Source: JAHDVS01 sp964370985
Lineage (GTDB): Bacteria > Actinomycetota > Thermoleophilia > Gaiellales > Gaiellaceae
Reading direction: 5' to 3'
Assembly: GCA_964370985.1 (NCBI GenBank)
Contig: CAYJLE010000046.1
Span: 1 to 18,023, forward strand
DNA: 18,023 bases
A program made the position numbers and the translations under genes. The notes beneath the pieces were generated by a model that saw only the letters and a list, made by a program, of their open reading frames with translations, was not told where the DNA came from and made no database searches. Shown here piece by piece: positions 1 to 8,851 of the stretch. The number at the start of each line of letters is the position of its first letter. Position 1 is the first letter of the stretch.

Positions 1-847
<847 letters not shown>

Positions 848-851
<4 letters not shown>

Positions 852-2080
852 CGGCCAACCCAGCCGAGCCGATCGAGCGCCGAGAGCACGGGCGTCCGCT
901 CGATCGCGCGCCCGAGCGAGGTCTGCTCTCCGAGTGCGTTGAGCACGGCCAGTGCCCCCACGGCCGCCCAGCGCTCCTTCCCCGCGAGCCGGGTCACGAG
1001 CGTCAAGCCTACCACGGCACCCAGCGCATTCGACCCGGCGTCTCCCAGCATCATCCGCTCGCGGAGATCGTAGGGGAGCAGGAGGACGGCGACGGGCCGC
1101 GCGCCTCCGCCGAGCGCGAGCGACGCCGCCAGAAACGCCTTCAGCGCGCGCCCGGGCGCCGTGTCGAGCTGGTTGACCGCGTTCGCGCCGAGGGCCACGG
1201 CGAGCGCACCCGCCGGCGAGCGGGTCTGCGCGAAGCCGATGAGCGGGATCGCGACCAACTTCAGCGTCCCCGTCGTCGCGCCCGCGCGCAGGTGAGCCTG
1301 CAGGCCGCGCTCCGGGCCCGACAGCAGGTCGTCGGCGAGCCCGACGAGCGCGACCGCGCCGGCGGTGGCCCGCGCGTCCCGAGGTGCGGCGAACGCGGCG
1401 AGGAGGCCGAGGAGCGGCACGCGGTTCCCGCGACGGTTGACCGCGAGCGGTCCCGAGGCGAGGACGGCGTCGGCGAGCTGGCGGCCGCGGTGGACGAACC
1501 CGGCGACGTCCCGGCCGGTGGCGCGGTGGCGGAGCGGCAGCTCCACCTCGCCGACGGCGAGACCCGCGCGAACAGCGTCGATCGTCATCCGAAGCTCGCA
1601 GCCGAAGCCACGGGCGAGGGGGAAGCACGCTGCCCGGGCACGCTCGTTCAGGTAGCGCTGGCCCGACAGCGGCTCCCTCGCCGGGAAGCCCGAGCGGGCG
1701 CGGACCAGCGCGGCCGCCGTCCCCTTCGCCAGGCCGAACCCGCCACCCTGGCGCTCGGCGAACGCCGCGATCGCGAGGTCGAGGCCGGCGCTCGCGAGCG
1801 GGCGCAGGTCGCCGTCGAGGTCGGCGTCGCAGAGGATCACCGGCCCCGGGGGGGCGGCGCGCTCGGCCGCGCTGAGCGCCTCCCCCTTGCCGAGACGCGG
1901 GCCGGGCACGACGAGCGCGCCCGCGCCGCGGGCCTCGGCGGCGGTCGCGTCGCGAGATCCGTCGTCCCCGACCACGACCGCGGCACCGGGGAACTCCTCG
2001 CGCAGCCGCCGGACCGTGGCTGCGATCCGCGCTCGCTCGTCGCGCGCGGCGACGAGGACGGCGGCCGGCTCACTCCTCAA
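848..2080 (-). CDS. Fused GT2 glycosyltransferase and MraY/WecA-like membrane domain
   Basis: The 410-residue product has two parts. Residues 1 to about 205 are a GT-A fold glycosyltransferase of family 2 type, with the nucleotide-sugar motif GDDGSRDAT (38-46) and a DxD-like LCDADLDGD (83-91). Residues about 214-382 are hydrophobic and carry motifs of the polyprenyl-phosphate sugar-phosphate transferase family (MraY, WecA): NRRGNRVPLLG (215-225), GLADDLLS with an Asp pair at 250-251, NAVNQLDT (300-306, the NxxNxxD motif) and LGDAGSNALGA (345-355). The membrane part looks short: it begins at the NxRGxxVP motif, so the first helix of the usual family is missing. The likely start is TTG at 2078-2080, because it keeps the first strand AAVLVAARDE intact and overlaps the end of steB by 11 bases; it has no clear ribosome binding site. 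A role in cell-envelope glycan or lipid-linked sugar synthesis is inferred; the substrate is unknown. Confidence 0.8.
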
Positions 2081-2999
2081 CGGTGGCGACCGTGACCGTG
2101 ACCGGCTCGACGGGCGGCGACACGCCCTCCGCCCCGTCCTTCGTCCCGTAGCGGCCGGAGGCTGCGCCGGCGAGCAGGACGGTGAGCGCGACCCGCCCGG
2201 CGGTGGTGTTGACGTGATCGACGCTCGAGACGCCCAGGTCGTGGAAGAAGGGGACGCTGGACGGGTCGGCGGCCGAGCTCTCGACGCCCACGACCGGGAT
2301 CCTGACCTCGGCGAGGCCCCTGACGATGCCCGCGACCAGGGTGTCGGCCTGGCCGTTCCGCGCCGCCTCCTCGATGTCGTCCGTCTCCCCCGGCGCCCAG
2401 GAGCGCACGACGACGACGCCGTCGACGGCGTTCTCGAACGCACCGGTGCGCTCCTGCACGAGCGCTGCGGCGAGGAGATCCCACAGCGGCGCCTCGCCCC
2501 CCAGCGCGAGCTCGCGCCCCAGGGCGGCGCCGAGGTCGCCTCGCTCGTCCTCGCCGGCGAGCGAGGCGAGCGCCGGATCCGCGGCGAGCAGCTCGTCGAT
2601 CACGTCCAGGTCGGGCGGGAGCTCGAGCACGGTCGTTCGCGCGGGGCTGCCCGCGCCGGCGTCGGTGAGCGTCCGCTCGACCGCGGCGCGCAGGCCACCG
2701 TCGAGCGACCCGAGGAAGAGCAGCGCGATCCCCTTGCCGGCGAGGCGACCGGAGACGAGCGCCGGGTACACGTCGTCGACGAGCTCCTCGGCGGCGTCCT
2801 TCTCCCGCTCCGCTACGTCCGTCCGCTCCCGCTCGGCCTCGACCTGGTCGCGCAGCGCCGCCAGCTCGTCCTCGCGGATCCTCTCGGTCGTGTCCTCGAC
2901 GGTGCCGCCGGCGGCGATCGCGACGCCGATCACGATTCCGACCGCGAGCGCGGCGAACACGGCCGCGAGCGACGCGACGTGATAGCGCAGGTCGAACAT
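2070..2999 (-). CDS. steB: SteB/MctB-family envelope protein
   Basis: The 309-residue protein begins MFDLRYHVASLAAVF, the hallmark start of the family that includes mycobacterial MctB (Rv1698) and corynebacterial SteB. A single hydrophobic helix at about residues 8-30 should anchor it in the membrane. It is followed by a charged predicted coiled coil (about 36-75) and an extracytoplasmic alpha/beta domain. In Corynebacterium SteB works with SteA in daughter-cell separation; the M. tuberculosis homologue has been linked to copper resistance. Which role applies here cannot be read from sequence, but the adjacent steA favours cell-wall separation. The ATG start at 2997-2999 has a GAGG-type element about 8 bases upstream, and 20 bases separate it from the end of steA. 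Confidence 0.87.
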   Translation of the reverse strand: MFDLRYHVASLAAVFAALAVGIVIGVAIAAGGTVEDTTERIREDELAALRDQVEAERERTDVAEREKDAAEELVDDVYPALVSGRLAGKGIALLFLGSLDGGLRAAVERTLTDAGAGSPARTTVLELPPDLDVIDELLAADPALASLAGEDERGDLGAALGRELALGGEAPLWDLLAAALVQERTGAFENAVDGVVVVRSWAPGETDDIEEAARNGQADTLVAGIVRGLAEVRIPVVGVESSAADPSSVPFFHDLGVSSVDHVNTTAGRVALTVLLAGAASGRYGTKDGAEGVSPPVEPVTVTVATVEE

Positions 3000-3019
3000 C
3001 TACCCCGCCTCGACCAGCA

Positions 3020-4144
3020 TCAGGGCAGTGCGCGGATGCGGTCGACGAACGCCGAGATCAGGTCGCGCAGCTCGGGCGAGCCGGCGACGGCCGCGGCCAC
3101 GACCGCGACGGCGGCCAGCGCGAACGTGACGAGCGGCACGAGACCGACCCGCTGGCGGAACAGCCGCGACACGCCCCGGGCGTCGACGAGGACCTCCCCC
3201 ACCTTGAGCCTGGTCAGGAACGTGGAGGACATCCCGGCCCGGTTGCGCTCGAGGAACTCGACCAGGTTGAAGTGGGTGCCGACCGCGACGATCAGGTCGG
3301 CGCCCTTCTCGTACGCGAGCAGCATCGCGAGATCCTCGCTGATCCCGGCCGCGGAGACGGCAACGGTCGGCAGCCCGAGCCGGTCGAGTCTGGCGCGACC
3401 GGGGGCCGACCCGTCCTCGTACGCGTGCACGACCAGCTCGGCACCGCAGCCGAGCGCGTCGTCCGAGACCGAGTCCATGTCACCGACGATCAGATCCGGG
3501 CGGTAGCCGGCCTCGAGGAGCGCGTCGGCTCCTCCGTCGACGCCGACCAGCACGGGTCGGAACTCGCGGATGTAGTGGCGGACGATCGCGAGATCGCGCT
3601 TGTACCCGGGGCCGCGGGCGACGACGAGCGCGTGGCGGTCGCGGAAGCGCGTGCGCAACTGGGGCAGCTCGACGCCCTCCGTAAGCAGCCGCCCCTCCTC
3701 GCGCAGGTAGCGCATCGTGTTGTCCGCGAACGACTCGAGCGCCTCGGTGACCCGCCCGTTCTGCTCGGCGAGCAGGCGCTCGAGCAGCTCGCGGGTGAGC
3801 TCGTGACCGGAGGCCAGCCTCGTACCGTTCCGGTAGACGCTGGCGTCGCGGACGGAGACGACGTCCCCTTCCCGGATCTGCTCGAACAGCGGCGCCCCGG
3901 GCGCGTCGACGAGGTGGACGCCGGCGCGCACGAGCTCGAGCGGGCCCGGGTTCGGGTAGCGCTCGCTGACGGACGGCGACACGTTCACGACGATCCGGAC
4001 GCCCGACGCCACGAGCTCCTCGGCGGAGACCCGGTCGAGCTCCGCGTGGTCGATGATCGCGACGTCCCCGGCGCCGAGACGCTTGACGAGGCGCTTGGTG
4101 CGACGGTCGAGCTTGGCCGTCCCCCGGAACTCGGTGCGGTTCAC
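3020..4144 (-). CDS. steA: SteA-like protein with thiamine pyrophosphokinase-like domain and C-terminal membrane helix
   Basis: The 374-residue protein matches the SteA family (mycobacterial Rv1697). The N-terminal region (about 1-165) is a domain of its own. The middle carries a thiamine pyrophosphokinase-like fold, with GVDGGADALLEAGYRPDLIV at 201-220 followed by GDMDSVSDD (221-229). One hydrophobic helix lies at about 335-355, leaving a short C-terminal tail, so the bulk of the protein should be cytoplasmic and membrane-tethered. In Corynebacterium SteA forms a complex with SteB and controls the RipC-FtsEX cell-separation pathway. True thiamine pyrophosphokinase activity is unlikely, since that enzyme is soluble and shorter. 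The ATG start overlaps the recN stop as ATGA (4141-4144), which implies translational coupling. Confidence 0.87.
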   Translation of the reverse strand: MNRTEFRGTAKLDRRTKRLVKRLGAGDVAIIDHAELDRVSAEELVASGVRIVVNVSPSVSERYPNPGPLELVRAGVHLVDAPGAPLFEQIREGDVVSVRDASVYRNGTRLASGHELTRELLERLLAEQNGRVTEALESFADNTMRYLREEGRLLTEGVELPQLRTRFRDRHALVVARGPGYKRDLAIVRHYIREFRPVLVGVDGGADALLEAGYRPDLIVGDMDSVSDDALGCGAELVVHAYEDGSAPGRARLDRLGLPTVAVSAAGISEDLAMLLAYEKGADLIVAVGTHFNLVEFLERNRAGMSSTFLTRLKVGEVLVDARGVSRLFRQRVGLVPLVTFALAAVAVVAAAVAGSPELRDLISAFVDRIRALP

Positions 4145-5784
4145 CTGATCACCTCGAGGAACTCCGCGCCGCCGAGCATCCGCTCGAGCTCCTCGCGGCG
4201 CTCCGCGGCATCGAGCGACTGGATACGGGTGTGGGTCGGGTCGCCCGCCACCTTCTCGACCCGGAAGTGCCTGTCGGCGACGCTCGCGATCTGCGGCAGA
4301 TGGGTGATCGCGACCACCTGGGCGTGCCCGGCGAGCCGTTGGAGCGCATCCGCGACCGCGTGCGCGGTGCGGCCGCCGATCCCGGCGTCGATCTCATCGA
4401 ACACGATCGTCGGCTCGCCCGCGCTCGCGTGGGCGACGACGCGCAGCGCGAGCGCTATCCGCGACAGCTCGCCGCCCGACGCCGTGGTCGCGACCGGCGC
4501 GAACGGCAGGCCGGCGTTGGGGCGGATCCGCAGCTCGACAGCGTCGCTGCCGGTCGGGCCCGGCTCCCGGCCGTCGAGCCCGACCTCGAGGTCGCCGTCG
4601 CCGAGGCCGAGTGCGGCAAGCTCGCCGCGGACGGCCTCCACGAACGGCGCGGCGGCCGCGTTGCGAGCTTCGCGCAGGGCAGCGGAGGCCGCGGCGTGGC
4701 GCCGCTCGGCCGCCTCGAGCGCGGCGCGGGCCGCCTCGAGCGGGTCGTGACCGGCCCCGAGCTGCGCGAGCTCCGAGGCCGCGTCGCTCGCGCGCTCGAG
4801 CAGCTCGGCGAGGGTCGTCGCTGCGAAGCGCCGCTTGGCGTCGGCGATTCGCCCGAGCCGCTCCTCCACGTGCTCGAGACGGCCGGGCTCCGCCTCGAGC
4901 GAGTCGAGGAAGCCGCGCAGTGCGGACGCGGTGTCCCGCAGCCGGGCGCTCAGATCGGCGATGTCCGACGCGGCCTCCGCCAGCTCCGGCACGAGGTCGG
5001 CGACCGGCTGGAGCGCCCGCTCGGCGCGCGCGGCCAGGTCGGCGGCCCCGTCGCTCTCTCCAAGCTCGGGGGCCAGGGTCTCGGCGGCCACCGCGGCGGC
5101 CTCGGCGAGCAGGGTCGCGTTGCGCAGGCGGTCGCGCTCGGCGCGCAGCTGCTCCTCGGAACCGAGCTCGAGCCCCTCGCTGGCGGCGACGAGCGCCTCG
5201 AGCTCGCCGCGGAGCGACGCTCGGTCGACCGCGGAGCGGGCGAGCTCGTCGTGGCGGCGACGACACGCGCGAAGCTCCCGCCAGGCGGCGGCGCTCTCGC
5301 GGCGGCGGCGGAGCTGCTCCTCGCCCGCGAACGCGTCGAGGACGTCGAGCTGGTGGGCAGGGCGGGCAAGCCTGCGCTGCTCGAACTGGCCGGACATGGC
5401 GACGAGCCGCTCGACCGCTGCGGCAGCCGCTTCCCGGGGGACGGCGCGGCCCCAGGCGTAGGCACGACTGCGCCCGTCGGCGAAGACGCGGCGGGCTACG
5501 ACGAGCCCCGGCTCCTCCTCCGGCTGGAGCTCGCGCAGCGCCTCGAGCGCGTCGTCGTCGAGGAAGCCGTCCGGGAGGTCGAGCTCGGCCTCGACGTACG
5601 CCTCCTGGCCGTCGGGACCCCGGAGGCCGCTGTCGCCCTTCGCGCCGAGGAGCAGGCCGACCGCCTGCGCGAGGATCGTCTTCCCCGCGCCCGTCTCCCC
5701 GGTCACCACGTTCAGGCCGGGGGCGAGCGCGAGCTCCGCCTCCCGGATCAGGACGAGGTTCTCGATACGCAGGCGGCGAAGCAT
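4141..5784 (-). CDS. recN: DNA repair protein RecN
   Basis: RecN is an SMC-like ATPase that binds DNA ends during double-strand break repair. The 547-residue protein has the Walker A motif GETGAGKT at 29-36, long coiled-coil arms across about 150-400 rich in Ala, Glu, Arg and Leu, the ABC signature TASGGELSR at 434-442 and Walker B FDEIDAGIGG at 462-471. The length is typical of the family. The usual GQHEH-like sequence after the first ATPase half reads GQFEQRRL here, a mild variant. The ATG start (5782-5784) lies 5 bases after nadK, and the nadK stop TGA forms part of the GAGG element just upstream of it. Neighbours nadK and steA match the actinobacterial order. Confidence 0.95.
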   Translation of the reverse strand: MLRRLRIENLVLIREAELALAPGLNVVTGETGAGKTILAQAVGLLLGAKGDSGLRGPDGQEAYVEAELDLPDGFLDDDALEALRELQPEEEPGLVVARRVFADGRSRAYAWGRAVPREAAAAAVERLVAMSGQFEQRRLARPAHQLDVLDAFAGEEQLRRRRESAAAWRELRACRRRHDELARSAVDRASLRGELEALVAASEGLELGSEEQLRAERDRLRNATLLAEAAAVAAETLAPELGESDGAADLAARAERALQPVADLVPELAEAASDIADLSARLRDTASALRGFLDSLEAEPGRLEHVEERLGRIADAKRRFAATTLAELLERASDAASELAQLGAGHDPLEAARAALEAAERRHAAASAALREARNAAAAPFVEAVRGELAALGLGDGDLEVGLDGREPGPTGSDAVELRIRPNAGLPFAPVATTASGGELSRIALALRVVAHASAGEPTIVFDEIDAGIGGRTAHAVADALQRLAGHAQVVAITHLPQIASVADRHFRVEKVAGDPTHTRIQSLDAAERREELERMLGGAEFLEVIR

Positions 5785-5789
5785 TGGCC

Positions 5790-6584
5790 TCAGAGGAAGA
5801 CGTCACGCAGGCGGGTGAAGAACGTGACTTCGGGCAGGAGCGCTAGCAGCCCCTTCTCGCGGCCGACGTCGACGGAGAACGAGCCGCCTGGCGGGAGCTC
5901 GCCGACGTTCCGTCCGTCGACGACGACGGTGACGGGCACGTCGGGAGTCAGGTTCGAGACGGACAGGCCGAGCCCGGGCGAGACGACGAGCGGTCGGGCG
6001 TGCAGGGAGTGCGGGGCGACGTACGTGATCGCCATCGCGTCGAGCCCCCAGGTGATCACGGGTCCGCCGCTCGAGAGGTTGTAGGCGGTCGACCCGGACG
6101 GGGTGCAGCAGATCATCCCGTCGCAGGCCTGGTCGCCGATGCTCTCGCCGCCGACCGCCGAGCCGAGCTCGATCATGCGACCCGGGCGGGCGCTTGTCGC
6201 GACGACGTCGTTGATCGCTGTGTGCGTGCGGCCGGCCACGGTCAGGGCGAGGGTGGCCAGCTCGAAGACCTTGTACTCGCCGGCGAGGACGCGGCCGACC
6301 CCGTCCTCGAGCCCGTCGGCGGCGATGCTGGTGAGGAAGCCGATGCGGCCGAAGTTGACGCCGACGACGGGAACGCCGGTGCCGAGGAAGCGGTGCAGCG
6401 CGCGCAGCATCGTGCCGTCGCCGCCGAGCGCGATCGCGAGGTCGACGTCGGTACCGCCCTCGTCGACCAGCTCGACGGAGCGGGCGGCGGCGAGCGCCTC
6501 GACCTGCGCGAGCGCCCCGCCGAGCGCCTCCGCGCGCCCGTGGGTGACGACCGCGGCGCGGCGGACTGCTCTAGGGGCGGTCAC
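5790..6584 (-). CDS. nadK: NAD kinase
   Basis: NAD kinase phosphorylates NAD to NADP in the cytosol. With a GTG start at 6582-6584 the product is 264 residues, a normal size. It shows the GGDGT motif (54-58), GVNFGRIGFLT (75-85), NDVVATSARPGRM (125-137) and the conserved glycine-rich loop DGMICCTPSGSTAYNLSSGG (155-174). A longer open frame extends to 6749, but the added residues are Arg/Ser-rich and come from reading tlyA in another frame, so the GTG was chosen; it overlaps the end of tlyA by 14 bases. There is no obvious ribosome binding site, so reinitiation after tlyA is plausible. Confidence 0.94.
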   Translation of the reverse strand: MTAPRAVRRAAVVTHGRAEALGGALAQVEALAAARSVELVDEGGTDVDLAIALGGDGTMLRALHRFLGTGVPVVGVNFGRIGFLTSIAADGLEDGVGRVLAGEYKVFELATLALTVAGRTHTAINDVVATSARPGRMIELGSAVGGESIGDQACDGMICCTPSGSTAYNLSSGGPVITWGLDAMAITYVAPHSLHARPLVVSPGLGLSVSNLTPDVPVTVVVDGRNVGELPPGGSFSVDVGREKGLLALLPEVTFFTRLRDVFL

Positions 6585-7290
6585 GGAGGAGGAGGAAGAT
6601 CTCACGGTTGCCCTTGGGGCCGGGTAGCCCGGAGTCCGCCTCGCCGAGGACGTCGACACCGAGCGACGCCGCAAGCTCGCGGATCTCGTCGAGGACGCGG
6701 CGGCGCACGGCCGGGTCGCGAACGACTCCGCCCTTGCCGACGTCGGCACGGCCGGCCTCGAACTGGGGCTTGACGAGCACGAGCGCCTGCCAGCCCGGGC
6801 GGGCGCAGGCGAGCACGGGCGGCAGGACGAGCCGCAGGCTGATGAACGAGACGTCGCAGGTGACGAGGCCGGGGCGGAACGGGAGCTGCTCGCAGCGCAG
6901 GTGGCGTGCGTTGACGCGCTCGAGCACGTGGACGCGCGGGTCGGCGCGCAGCCGCTCGTGGAGCTGCGCGCGGCCGACGTCGAGGGCGATCACGCGGGCG
7001 GCGTCAGCCTGGAGCAGACAGTCGGTGAAGCCGCCCGTGGAGGAGCCGACATCGAGGCAATCCTCGCCGGCCGGGTCGACCCCGAACGCCTCGAGCGCGT
7101 GCTGGAGCTTCTCCCCGCCCCGGGAGACGAACCTCGGCGGCCGCTCGAGCTCGAGCTCGGCGGCCTCGTCGACCTGCGACCCCGCCTTGTCGAACCCGCG
7201 CACGCGCCCGGCGAGGACGAGCGCCTGCGCCTGGGTGCGCGTCTCGGCGAGCCCGCGCTCCACGAGCAAGACGTCAAGCCGCTTCTTCAC
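6571..7290 (-). CDS. tlyA: TlyA-family rRNA 2'-O-methyltransferase
   Basis: TlyA methylates ribose 2'-hydroxyls in 16S and 23S rRNA in mycobacteria, which affects capreomycin sensitivity. The 239-residue product has an N-terminal S4 RNA-binding domain (about 1-60, beginning MKKRLDVLLVERGL), then a FtsJ/RrmJ-like methyltransferase domain with FVSRGGEKL (54-62) and the SAM-binding motif LDVGSSTGGFTDCLL (79-93). Further on are TCDVSFISLR and VLVKPQFE. The start is GTG at 7288-7290. It is separated from the preceding prenyl synthase gene by 132 bases, so it may have its own promoter; a GATAAC hexamer about 15 bases upstream is a weak -10 candidate without a clear -35. Confidence 0.94.
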   Translation of the reverse strand: MKKRLDVLLVERGLAETRTQAQALVLAGRVRGFDKAGSQVDEAAELELERPPRFVSRGGEKLQHALEAFGVDPAGEDCLDVGSSTGGFTDCLLQADAARVIALDVGRAQLHERLRADPRVHVLERVNARHLRCEQLPFRPGLVTCDVSFISLRLVLPPVLACARPGWQALVLVKPQFEAGRADVGKGGVVRDPAVRRRVLDEIRELAASLGVDVLGEADSGLPGPKGNREIFLLLRDRP

Positions 7291-7356
7291 CCCGGAAAGG
7301 TTATCCGCGCCCCCGGGCGCCGACGACTGCTCGTTCCGTACATGCCCGGAGCGCTC

Positions 7357-7374
7357 ACCCCGGGGTCAGACCCC
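7357..7374 (-). repeat. Palindromic intergenic repeat (GGGGTCTGACCCC family)
   Basis: Read on the minus strand this is GGGGTCTGACCCCGGGGT. The 13-base core at 7362-7374 is a perfect palindrome around one central base. The same 18-base string occurs in the opposite orientation at 12749-12766 and 12834-12851. It lies in the 132-base gap between the prenyl synthase and tlyA genes, 49 bases after the synthase stop codon. It has no T tract, so it is a poor intrinsic terminator, though it could form a hairpin in RNA. Confidence 0.85.
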
Positions 7375-7422
7375 TCAACATCCGCTTAACACGGGCGGGG
7401 CGGGCGGTCGCGGACGCGGCAG

Positions 7423-8262
7423 TCAGGCCCGGCGGTCGCGGATCGTGCCGACGAGCTCGGCGAGCGTCGACGTGTCCGCGGGGAGAGCACGGAGGCGCTC
7501 CTCGACGCGGGCACGAACCTCGTCTGCGATCTTCCGGGCGCGCTCGAGCCCGAACAGCGTCACGTAGGTGACCTTCCCGGCCGCCTCGTCCTTCCCGGGT
7601 GTCTTTCCGAGCTCCTCCGCCGTTCCGGTCGCGTCGAGGATGTCGTCGACGATCTGGAACAGGAGCCCGACGTCGTCGCCGAACGCGTGCCAGGGCTCTC
7701 TCTCGGCCTCCCCCACGCCGGCGAACGCGAGCGCGCAGCGGACGCACGCCCCGAGCAGCTTCCCGGTCTTCAGCCGGTGCAGCGCCGCCAGCGCCTCCGC
7801 GTCGACCGCACCGTCCTGGGTGATGTCCACGTACTGGCCGCCGATCATCCCGAGCGTCGCCGCCGCCAGCTCCCGCGCCGGCTCCGGGGACGGGACACTC
7901 AGCGCGAGCCGGAACGCCTCGGCCAGCAGCGCGTCCCCGGCGAGGATCGCGATGCCCTCCCCGAACCGGGCATGCGCGCTCGGCTGCCCGCGCCTGAGGT
8001 CGTCGTCGTCGAGCGCCGGCAGGTCGTCGTGGACGAGCGAGAACGTGTGCACGAGCTCGAGCGAGCAGGCGACCGGCAGGAGCTCCCCTGGGTCGCACTC
8101 GAGCGCCTCGCCCGTGGCGAGGCACAGCACCGGCCGGATCCTCTTGCCGCCGCCGAGCAGCGAGTAGCGCACCGCCTCCTCGAGCCCGCCGAGCTCGCCG
8201 TAGAGCCGAAGCTCGCCGAGATAGCCCTCGGCGAGCTCGCGCAGCTCGTCAAGCCGGCTCAT
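7423..8262 (-). CDS. ispA: Short-chain polyprenyl diphosphate synthase (farnesyl/geranylgeranyl type)
   Basis: The enzyme condenses isopentenyl diphosphate with allylic diphosphates to make prenyl chains. The 279-residue protein has the first aspartate-rich motif HDDLPALDDDDLRRG (78-92; the bacterial DDx4D form) and the second one FQIVDDILD (202-210), followed by GKTPGKDEAAGKVTY (219-233). An early GGGKRIRP (37-44) binds the isopentenyl substrate. The gene position, after nusB and the xseB-like gene, is that of ispA in many bacteria. The exact chain length cannot be read with confidence. The ATG start at 8260-8262 lies 14 bases inside the upstream small gene, with an AGGAGG only two bases before it, closer than usual. 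Confidence 0.9.
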   Translation of the reverse strand: MSRLDELRELAEGYLGELRLYGELGGLEEAVRYSLLGGGKRIRPVLCLATGEALECDPGELLPVACSLELVHTFSLVHDDLPALDDDDLRRGQPSAHARFGEGIAILAGDALLAEAFRLALSVPSPEPARELAAATLGMIGGQYVDITQDGAVDAEALAALHRLKTGKLLGACVRCALAFAGVGEAEREPWHAFGDDVGLLFQIVDDILDATGTAEELGKTPGKDEAAGKVTYVTLFGLERARKIADEVRARVEERLRALPADTSTLAELVGTIRDRRA

Positions 8263-8455
8263 CGCCTCCTCGAAGCTCGGGCCCGGCGCGCCGCTGCAGC
8301 TCGATCTCGGTCTGAACCTCCTTCGCGAGGTCGACGAGCTCCTGGAGCACGTCCACCGCCATCTCCGAGCTGTCGGCGGCGTCCAGCCTGACCCGCGCCT
8401 CGTCGAGCCGCGCGAGCAGGCCCTCGAGACGCGCTCTCGTGTCCTCGCCGGTCAC
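8249..8455 (-). CDS. Small helical protein, possible exonuclease VII small subunit (XseB-like)
   Basis: This 68-residue protein is almost entirely charged helix (ARLEGLLARLDEARVRLDAA, then VLQELVDLAKEVQTEIELQ). Its size, helical pattern and place between nusB and ispA fit XseB, the small subunit of exonuclease VII. The match is weak, however: the usual L-E-x-G-x-x-x-L-E-E-A centre is not clear, and the partner gene xseA is not in the window. The GTG start (8453-8455) lies 9 bases after the nusB stop, and the 3' end overlaps the prenyl synthase gene by 14 bases, so it sits within the operon. I am confident it is a gene, less so about its name. Confidence 0.6.
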   Translation of the reverse strand: MTGEDTRARLEGLLARLDEARVRLDAADSSEMAVDVLQELVDLAKEVQTEIELQRRAGPELRGGDEPA

Positions 8456-8464
8456 GGGTCAACC

Positions 8465-8851
8465 CTACCGGGCCGACCCGGTCGCTTCACGCGCGATCCG
8501 CGCCAGGATCCCGTTCACGAGCCGCGCCGCTTCGACCGACGCGTAGCGCTTGGCCAACCCGACCGCTTCGTCGATCGCCACCTCGACCGGCACGGCGCTC
8601 CGATCGAGCTCCCGGATCGCCATACGAAGGATGTTGCGCTCGACGGTTCCGAGCCGATCGGCCGTCCAGTCGACAGCCGCGGCGGTGATCCGCGCGTCGA
8701 GCTCCGCTGACCGCTCCATGACCTCCTCGGCCAGGGCCCGCGCGAACTCGTCGACCTCGCCCTCGAACAGCGACGCCAGCGGCTGGCCGGTTAGGTCCCA
8801 CTGGTAGAGGAGGAACAGCGCCTGGCGGCGCGCTGCCCGCCGGCCGATCAC
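8465..8851 (-). CDS. nusB: Transcription antitermination factor NusB
   Basis: NusB binds boxA RNA with NusE (ribosomal protein S10) during rRNA antitermination. The 128-residue product shows the all-helical NusB pattern: RRAARRQALFLLYQWDLTG near the N-terminus, DRLGTVERNILRMAIREL in the middle, and PVEVAIDEAVGLAKRYAS followed by a VNGILARIA ending. The open frame runs much further upstream, but that part is an Arg-rich shadow of accC. The GTG at 8849-8851 gives the family length and overlaps the accC stop as GTGA, so this start was chosen. Translational coupling to accC is likely. Confidence 0.95.
   Translation of the reverse strand: MIGRRAARRQALFLLYQWDLTGQPLASLFEGEVDEFARALAEEVMERSAELDARITAAAVDWTADRLGTVERNILRMAIRELDRSAVPVEVAIDEAVGLAKRYASVEAARLVNGILARIAREATGSAR

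Noticed and set aside
2081..2443. N-terminal extension of the glycosyltransferase frame up to 2443
   Set aside because: The added 121 codons give Arg/Ser-rich sequence that is an out-of-frame reading of the steB gene; the GT2 fold begins only after 2080.
3020..4144. Thiamine pyrophosphokinase
   Set aside because: The nucleotide-binding motif is present, but the extra N-terminal domain, the C-terminal membrane helix and the steB neighbour fit SteA much better.
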